In this document: piece by piece, positions 8,649 through 12,579 of the stretch | How positions within the stretch are numbered: the first letter of the stretch is position 1 | Layout of the letters: each line of letters begins with the position of its first letter | Source of the DNA: a candidate division BRC1 bacterium ADurb.BinA292 | GTDB lineage: Bacteria; Sumerlaeota; Sumerlaeia; MVZB01 | Assembly: GCA_002068205.1 (NCBI GenBank) | Contig: MVZB01000084.1 | Coordinates: 1-12,579, forward strand | Length of the DNA stretch: 12,579 nucleotides | Direction of reading: 5' to 3' | Translations under genes and position numbers: made by a program | Notes under the pieces: generated by a model | The model's database searches: none | What the model saw: the letters and a program-made list of their open reading frames with translations, nothing else | What the model was told of the DNA's origin: nothing

Positions 8649-8676
8649 TTGATTTTTGGCCGGTTCGGTTCATCAT
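8649..8676 (+). promoter_or_regulatory. Weak candidate promoter for hemC
   Basis: TTGATT (8649-8654) and CATCAT (8671-8676) are 16 bp apart, 47 bp before the hemC start. Both match the sigma70 consensus at four of six bases. The element overlaps an operator-like sequence at 8657-8671. The call is tentative because the -10 is poor. Confidence 0.3.
8657..8671. promoter_or_regulatory. Degenerate third copy of the suf operator-like sequence, ahead of hemC
   Basis: TGGCCGGTTCGGTTC matches copy 1 at 894-908 in 12 of 15 positions, including the central CCGGTT and the right arm GGTTC. The left arm is altered (TGGCC for GGACC), so dyad symmetry is largely lost. It falls in the spacer of the candidate hemC promoter, where a repressor could act. 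In GC-rich DNA a match of this quality can arise by chance. Confidence 0.3.
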
Positions 8677-8723
8677 GAGGGATATGTTCGCCACGACTTC
8701 GCCGCGCCGCCGAAAGGTTGCCC

Positions 8724-9680
8724 GTGTCGCCGCCCGCCTTGAAAACGCACCTGCGCATCGGTTCCCGCGGCAGCGAACTGGCCCGCTGGCAGGCCGATTA
8801 CATCGCCGAACGCCTGCGCGCCCTCGGCTGCACCGTCGAGATCATCCTGATCAAAACCCGCGGCGATCTGGACCAGCGCACGGCCTTCGGCGGGATGAAT
8901 GCCAAGGGCATCTTCACCAAGGAAATCGAGGATGCCCTGCTGGCCGGCACAATCGATCTGGCGGTCCACAGTCTGAAGGATCTGCCCACGCAACTTCCGC
9001 CCGGTCTGGAACTGGTCGCCGTCCCCGAGCGTGAATCGCCGCTCGACGGCTGGGTCAGCCGCCACGGGACGGCGCTGGCCGATCTGCCGCCCGGCGCGCG
9101 CGTGGCCACCGGCAGCCTGCGCCGCCAGGCCCAGATCCTGGCCCTCCGCCCCGACCTGGAAGTGGTCCCGATCCGCGGCAACGTCCACACCCGCCTCCAG
9201 AAGATCCGCGACGGCCTCGCCGACGCCACGCTGCTGGCCCAGGCCGGCGTGCACCGGCTCGGCCTGAGCGACGTCCTGACCTCCGTCTTTTCCCCCGATC
9301 AGCTCACGCCCGCGATGGGTCAGGGCGCGCTCGGCATCGAGGCTCGCGCGGGGGAATTCACCGACATCTGGCCGCAACTGGAACACATCCCGACCCGGCT
9401 GGCCGCCGAGGCCGAACGCGCCTTCATCGGCGCCATCGGCGGCGGCTGCAAAACTCCCGCCGGCGTCCTCGCCCAGCCGCGCGAGGGGGGCGGCTGGCGC
9501 GTCACCGCCGTGCTGGCATCGCCCGACGGGCGTCATCTGCTGCGGCGGGGGGCGGTCTGCGACCACGATGACGAACTCGGCCCGTTGGCGCTGGCGCTGG
9601 CGCGTTCGATGCTCGCCGAGGCGTCGCCCGAAATCCGCGCCACGCTCAGCCCGGCCGAGCCCCCCGCCGGTGCGCCATGA
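8724..9680 (+). CDS. hemC: Porphobilinogen deaminase (hydroxymethylbilane synthase) HemC
   Basis: 318 residues, normal for HemC (about 310). The enzyme condenses four porphobilinogen molecules into hydroxymethylbilane in the cytoplasm. Key elements are the N-terminal IGSRGSELARWQ (12-23), KTRGDLDQ (44-51), the catalytic Asp86 in VHSLKDLPTQ, the arginine-rich GSLRRQAQ (130-137) and RGNVHTRLQK (151-160), SPDQLTPAMGQGALGIE, and Cys242 in GAIGGGCKTPAG, which carries the dipyrromethane cofactor. I chose GTG at 8724 because GAAAGG (8712-8717) is 6 bp upstream; an in-frame TTG at 8718 would have no spacing. The stop overlaps the hemD start (ATGA). hemA, often the preceding gene, is absent here. Confidence 0.97.
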   Translation: MSPPALKTHLRIGSRGSELARWQADYIAERLRALGCTVEIILIKTRGDLDQRTAFGGMNAKGIFTKEIEDALLAGTIDLAVHSLKDLPTQLPPGLELVAVPERESPLDGWVSRHGTALADLPPGARVATGSLRRQAQILALRPDLEVVPIRGNVHTRLQKIRDGLADATLLAQAGVHRLGLSDVLTSVFSPDQLTPAMGQGALGIEARAGEFTDIWPQLEHIPTRLAAEAERAFIGAIGGGCKTPAGVLAQPREGGGWRVTAVLASPDGRHLLRRGAVCDHDDELGPLALALARSMLAEASPEIRATLSPAEPPAGAP

Positions 9681-10555
9681 CCTCGCCGGCCGACACGGCT
9701 TCCGCCCCCGCGCCGGCCGCCGGCCCGCTTGTGCTCGTGACCCGTCCCGACGGCGAGAACCGGGCGCTCGGCGATGCAATCCGCGCCGCCGGCTTCGACT
9801 CCCGCCTGACCCCCGTAATTCAATTCGCTGATTGCCCGGCCGCCGACGATCCCGCCCTCGCCGACCGCATCCGCCGGCTCGACCGGGCGCGCGGCTGGCT
9901 GATTCTCCCCAGTCCGACGGCCATCGGACGACTCGCCCAGGCGCTGCGCCGCCGCGGCGTCGATCCGCGCGAGCTCGCGGGCCTCCGGCTGGCCGTCGTC
10001 GGGGCCGGCTCCAACCGCCGGCTGCGCGAGCACTGGGGCCGCGAGGCCGACTTCGTTCCGACCCTGCCGACCGCCGCCGAGCTCGCCGCCGGCCTGCCCG
10101 CCGAACCGCGCCAGCCAATCCTGATCGTCGGCTCGCGCCAGTCGCGCCCCGAAGTTCCCCGGGGCTTGCGCCGGCGCGGACGGCTGGTTGAGTCCATCGT
10201 GCTGTACGAAACATTGCCGTGCCCCGAAGGGTTAAGCGCCCTGCGCGAGGCCCTCGGCGAGTCGGTGCGCCAGGCACGGCCGTCCGTTCTGGTGGTGGCC
10301 TCGCCCTCGGCCGTCGAGGCGATTTTCGGCTTTTTCGGCGCGGCCGCGCGCCTGCCGCGCGCCGGCTGGATCACCATCGGCCCGACAACGCACGCCCGCC
10401 TGCTGCGCCGCACCGCCGAGCTGGAGGAGCCCCCGCCGACCGTCCAATCCGAGTCGCCCGCCCCCGAGGCGATCGTTCAGGCGATCCGACGCATCCAGGG
10501 CCGGCTCGGCTCCCGGGCCGCTCTCCCGCCGCGAGCCGGTGATCCCCGCCCATGA
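9677..10555 (+). CDS. hemD: Uroporphyrinogen-III synthase HemD
   Basis: 292 residues, slightly long for HemD (about 250-265). The enzyme closes hydroxymethylbilane with inversion of ring D to uroporphyrinogen III. The family diverges strongly, but its pattern is clear: VLVTRPDGENRALGDAIRAAGF near residue 18 (first half), WLILPSPTAIGRL, LAVVGAGSNRRL, VPTLPTAAELAAGL, then ILIVGSRQSRPEVPRGLRRRG, VESIVLYETLP, VLVVASPSAVEAIF and WITIGPTTHARLL. These correspond to the two-domain fold with the active cleft between them. The extra length is an Ala/Pro-rich leader of about 16 residues and an Arg/Pro-rich tail of about 20. It overlaps hemC at one end and the kinase gene at the other by ATGA, so all three are translationally coupled. 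Confidence 0.93.
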   Translation: MTSPADTASAPAPAAGPLVLVTRPDGENRALGDAIRAAGFDSRLTPVIQFADCPAADDPALADRIRRLDRARGWLILPSPTAIGRLAQALRRRGVDPRELAGLRLAVVGAGSNRRLREHWGREADFVPTLPTAAELAAGLPAEPRQPILIVGSRQSRPEVPRGLRRRGRLVESIVLYETLPCPEGLSALREALGESVRQARPSVLVVASPSAVEAIFGFFGAAARLPRAGWITIGPTTHARLLRRTAELEEPPPTVQSESPAPEAIVQAIRRIQGRLGSRAALPPRAGDPRP

Positions 10556-11823
10556 AACCGCTCCCCGTCCGCGAGAAAGAGTACCGCCAGGGGCTCTACA
10601 AACTCGAACGGACCGCCATTATCCCGTTCAAATGGGTGATCCTCGTCGTCACGCTGGTCCTCTGGGTGTGGATCATCAAGCGCCCGCCCAGCACGATCGT
10701 CTTCATGCTCTTCGTCCTCTACTTCCTGTTCAACTCCGCGCAGACCTACTTCTTCTATTTCAGCGAAGTCGCCAATCATCAGATCCGGCCGCTGGTCCTC
10801 TTCTCGTATCTGGTCGACGTCGTCTTTGTCAGCATGCTGATCTATCTGGACCTGGCGACGACCAGCTTCGGCGTCGAAACGCACCATGATTTCTACGTGC
10901 TCTATTTCCTGCTGGTCATGCGCGGCTTCGCGCTGTTCAAGACGATCGCCGAAACGATTTTCGTCAACCTGCTGATCTCGATTCTCTATTTCATTACGTT
11001 TTACGTCCCCGGCTACGATCTGGACGCGAATTTCGCCGTCTCGCTGGTCCTGATCTGGCTCGTCATCCTCATGTCGTGGTTCATCGTGATGATCATCACG
11101 CGCCAGAAGACCGAATTGCTCGAGGCGAACGACCGGCTGCTGCGCGCCGACAACCTGGCCCGCGTCGGCGAACTGGCCGCCGGCGTCGCGCACGAGATCA
11201 ACAACCCGATCGGCATCATCGCCGCCACCACCGACTATCTCAAACGCGTCCTGCCCGCCGACAGCGAGGCGGCCGAGGAGATCGAGGCGATCCACCGCGA
11301 GGCGATGCGCTGCAAACGCATCGTCCAGGAAATGCTGACCTACGCCAATCCCCGGCCGAGCGGGACGACGCCGCTCGACCTCAAGGAGCTCAACGAGGAA
11401 GTCCTGCGCTTCGTCTTCCCGCGCCGCCAGACCGAGAAGCTCCTCATCGTCACGGAATACACGCCCGAGCCGACCATCGTCAGCGTCGACCCCAATCAGT
11501 TGAAACAGGCCCTGCTCAATCTGTACCTCAACGCCCGGCAGGCGATTCCGGAAGGGCGCGTCGGCCGGATTGTCATCCGCATCCTGAACCAGCCGCGCGC
11601 GGGGCGCGCCCGGATCGAAATCGAGGATAACGGCATCGGCATCCCCGAGGACGATCTGGACAACATCTTCGAGCCGTTCTTCACCCGCAAGGCCCACGGC
11701 ACCGGCCTCGGCCTCGCCGTCACGCAACGCATCATCGAGAACAGCGGCGGCTCGATCTCGGTCCGCCCCGCCCCCGAGCAGGGCACCGTCTTCATGGTCG
11801 ATCTCCCCCTCGCCGAACGCTGA
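10552..11823 (+). CDS. Six-helix membrane sensor histidine kinase, NtrB-like transmitter
   Basis: 423 residues. The first 183 residues form about six hydrophobic helices (roughly 24-42, 47-70, 80-102, 112-127, 132-151, 161-183) with very short loops and no periplasmic domain, so the stimulus is probably sensed in or at the membrane. The transmitter follows: H-box LARVGELAAGVAHEINNPIG with phospho-acceptor His214, N-box around Asn324-Asn328 (LLNLYLNARQAI), G1 DNGIG (359-363), F-box FEPFFTRK (373-380) and G2 GTGLGLA (383-389). All catalytic boxes are intact. There is no PAS or receiver domain, and no response regulator gene in the window. Its start overlaps the hemD stop in ATGA, which ties its expression to tetrapyrrole synthesis. 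The sensor region is not one I recognise, so ligand and target are unknown. Confidence 0.93.
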   Translation: MKPLPVREKEYRQGLYKLERTAIIPFKWVILVVTLVLWVWIIKRPPSTIVFMLFVLYFLFNSAQTYFFYFSEVANHQIRPLVLFSYLVDVVFVSMLIYLDLATTSFGVETHHDFYVLYFLLVMRGFALFKTIAETIFVNLLISILYFITFYVPGYDLDANFAVSLVLIWLVILMSWFIVMIITRQKTELLEANDRLLRADNLARVGELAAGVAHEINNPIGIIAATTDYLKRVLPADSEAAEEIEAIHREAMRCKRIVQEMLTYANPRPSGTTPLDLKELNEEVLRFVFPRRQTEKLLIVTEYTPEPTIVSVDPNQLKQALLNLYLNARQAIPEGRVGRIVIRILNQPRAGRARIEIEDNGIGIPEDDLDNIFEPFFTRKAHGTGLGLAVTQRIIENSGGSISVRPAPEQGTVFMVDLPLAER

Positions 11824-11848
11824 GCGGTGGCCGTGGTGGGTTAATGGA

Positions 11849-11871
11849 AGTGGGCCGCAGTTCTCCCCACT
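11849..11871. other. Weak hairpin after the kinase gene
   Basis: AGTGGG (11849-11854) pairs with CCCACT (11866-11871) across an 11-nt loop, 25 bp after the kinase stop. No T-tract follows, so it is at best a weak or factor-dependent 3' end for the hem operon transcript. Confidence 0.2.
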
Positions 11872-11877
11872 CCGCGC

Positions 11878-11906
11878 TGGTCATCGTCCGGCGCGGCTCG
11901 TATGAT
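11878..11906 (+). promoter_or_regulatory. Candidate sigma70 promoter for the proton-channel gene
   Basis: TGGTCA (11878-11883) and TATGAT (11901-11906; five of six consensus bases) are separated by 17 bp. The predicted start near 11913 leaves a leader of about 56 bases before the ATG at 11969. This implies a new transcription unit after the hem genes. Confidence 0.5.
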
Positions 11907-11920
11907 ACTGGCGCGGCTCG
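11890..11920. repeat. 11-bp direct repeat flanking the -10 element
   Basis: GGCGCGGCTCG occurs at 11890-11900 and 11910-11920, a 20-bp period (about two helical turns), with the -10 hexamer between the copies. Same-face tandem sites at a promoter suggest a regulator binding site, but the repeat could also be chance in GC-rich DNA. Confidence 0.45.
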
Positions 11921-11968
11921 AAACGCGCGCCGCCCGCTACCCTTGCCCACGCCCACGCTTTCAACCCC

Positions 11969-12579
11969 ATGGAAACACTGCTGATCAAATACGTGATCAA
12001 CGGCGGGCCGGTGATGTTCCTGCTCGTCCCGTGTTCGCTGCTGATGCTGGGCGCGGTGATCCAGGGGCTGATCCGGCTCCGGTCGGGGCGCGTGCTGCCG
12101 GGGTGGGTCACGCGCCAGGCCGAGTCGGTCAAGTCGCCCGACATGCGCCGCCGCTTCGTGATCGGCCTGTCCGAGTCGCGCGCGCCGCTGGCCCGCGCCG
12201 TCTGGCTGACCCTGCGGCTGCACAACGTCGCGCAGACGCGCCGGCCGCCGCAGCAGGAACTGCTGATTTCAATGGAAGAGGCGTCGGCCGAAGTCGGCGA
12301 CGAGATGCGCGACGGCCTCGCCCTCCTCGCCACGATCTACACCATCGCGCCGCTGCTCGGTCTGCTCGGGACGATTCTGGGCATGATGAACACGTTCTAT
12401 GTCTTCGCGCAGTCGACCGAGCGCTCGGTCAAGCTCCTCTCGATCGGCATCCAGGAGGCGCTGGTGACCACCCTCTGGGGTCTGGGTATCGCCATTCCGG
12501 CCTATGTCGCGGCGCAGTGGCTCGAACGGATCATCGCCGACTACGAACGGCGCCGGCTGCCCGAAGCGGTCTCCCGCGT
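11969..12579 (+). CDS. MotA/TolQ/ExbB-family proton channel protein (3' end outside window)
   Basis: The frame is open from ATG 11969 to the window end, giving 203 residues. Three membrane segments are visible: about 14-36, 118-140 and 163-185. The latter two carry the family core, IAPLLGLLGTILGMMNTF and IQEALVTTLWGLGIAIPAYVA, with the conserved Thr/Gly residues that line the proton path. The order of a short N-terminal helix, a cytoplasmic loop of about 80 residues and then two helices is the ExbB/TolQ layout. Such proteins pair with an ExbD/TolR or MotB partner to convert proton motive force into work at the outer membrane, cell wall or flagellum. The partner gene would be expected just downstream. 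No Shine-Dalgarno motif precedes the ATG. Only a few residues may be missing, since ExbB-like proteins often reach 210-240. The sequence does not decide between the ExbB, TolQ and gliding-type subfamilies. Confidence 0.9.
   Translation, partial: METLLIKYVINGGPVMFLLVPCSLLMLGAVIQGLIRLRSGRVLPGWVTRQAESVKSPDMRRRFVIGLSESRAPLARAVWLTLRLHNVAQTRRPPQQELLISMEEASAEVGDEMRDGLALLATIYTIAPLLGLLGTILGMMNTFYVFAQSTERSVKLLSIGIQEALVTTLWGLGIAIPAYVAAQWLERIIADYERRRLPEAVSR

Larger units (their letters stand above)
8483..8723. other. Non-coding gap between the suf and hem operons
   Basis: This stretch has no convincing gene. It starts with a short pyrimidine-rich repeat, continues through C-rich runs (8625-8640) and ends with the hemC promoter candidate. 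I looked for a GC-rich stem followed by T residues as a suf terminator and found none; the only T-run (8653-8657) has no stem before it. Read-through from sufT into hemC is therefore possible. Confidence 0.6.

Noticed and set aside
8600..8660. Intrinsic terminator between sufT and hemC
   Set aside because: The C-rich runs and the GGGG at 8617-8620 form no stable stem directly before the T5 at 8653-8657.
8675..8723. Longer hemC or a small gene starting at ATG 8675
   Set aside because: That ATG is in a different frame from hemC, and its product is an Arg/Pro/Ala-rich shadow of hemC codons. The GTG at 8724 has a properly spaced ribosome site.
8673..10277. A 534-codon open frame on the minus strand opposite hemC and hemD
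   Set aside because: Arg/Gly-rich shadow of two well-supported genes; no motif, start site or conserved pattern of its own. The same holds for the long antisense frames at 3273-4292, 6276-7412, 7475-8491 and 10477-11727.

Overview
The window is GC-rich bacterial DNA with nearly all genes on the + strand. Its core is an iron-sulfur cluster assembly (SUF) operon, followed by an early tetrapyrrole operon (hemC, hemD, histidine kinase) and the start of a MotA/TolQ/ExbB-type proton-channel gene. The channel gene and the secreted-type beta-propeller remnant suggest a Gram-negative-type organism. Rrf2 + SufBCDS + SufU + SufT occurs in several high-GC phyla (some Proteobacteria, Planctomycetota-like and related candidate lineages), so I do not assign a phylum.

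Layout. Positions 41-804 (- strand) hold a broken FG-GAP/VCBS-type beta-propeller gene that needs at least one, probably two, frame changes and lacks a credible 5' end. Positions 805-995 hold the suf control region: a sigma70-like promoter with a 15-bp imperfect dyad on each side. The SUF unit then runs from 996 to 8482: an Rrf2 regulator, sufB, a TerC/Alx-type membrane protein, sufC, sufD, sufS, sufU and sufT. Several junctions overlap (ATGA at sufD/sufS, TGATG at sufS/sufU). After a 241-bp non-coding gap, hemC, hemD and a six-helix membrane histidine kinase are chained by ATGA overlaps (8724-11823). A further 145-bp gap with a promoter candidate leads into the channel gene, which is cut by the window end.

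How the genes work together. SufS takes sulfur from cysteine, SufU relays it, SufB-SufC-SufD form the ATP-driven scaffold, and SufT helps maturation. The Rrf2 protein keeps the three cysteines expected of an Fe-S-sensing repressor and probably controls the operon through the dyads at its promoter. hemC and hemD make uroporphyrinogen III, the precursor of siroheme and heme, which also consume iron.

Most notable are the duplicated operator-like dyad, a degenerate third copy in front of hemC, the TerC/Alx gene splitting sufB from sufC, and the orphan histidine kinase coupled to hemCD. The enzymes themselves are ordinary members of known families; I see no wholly new system.
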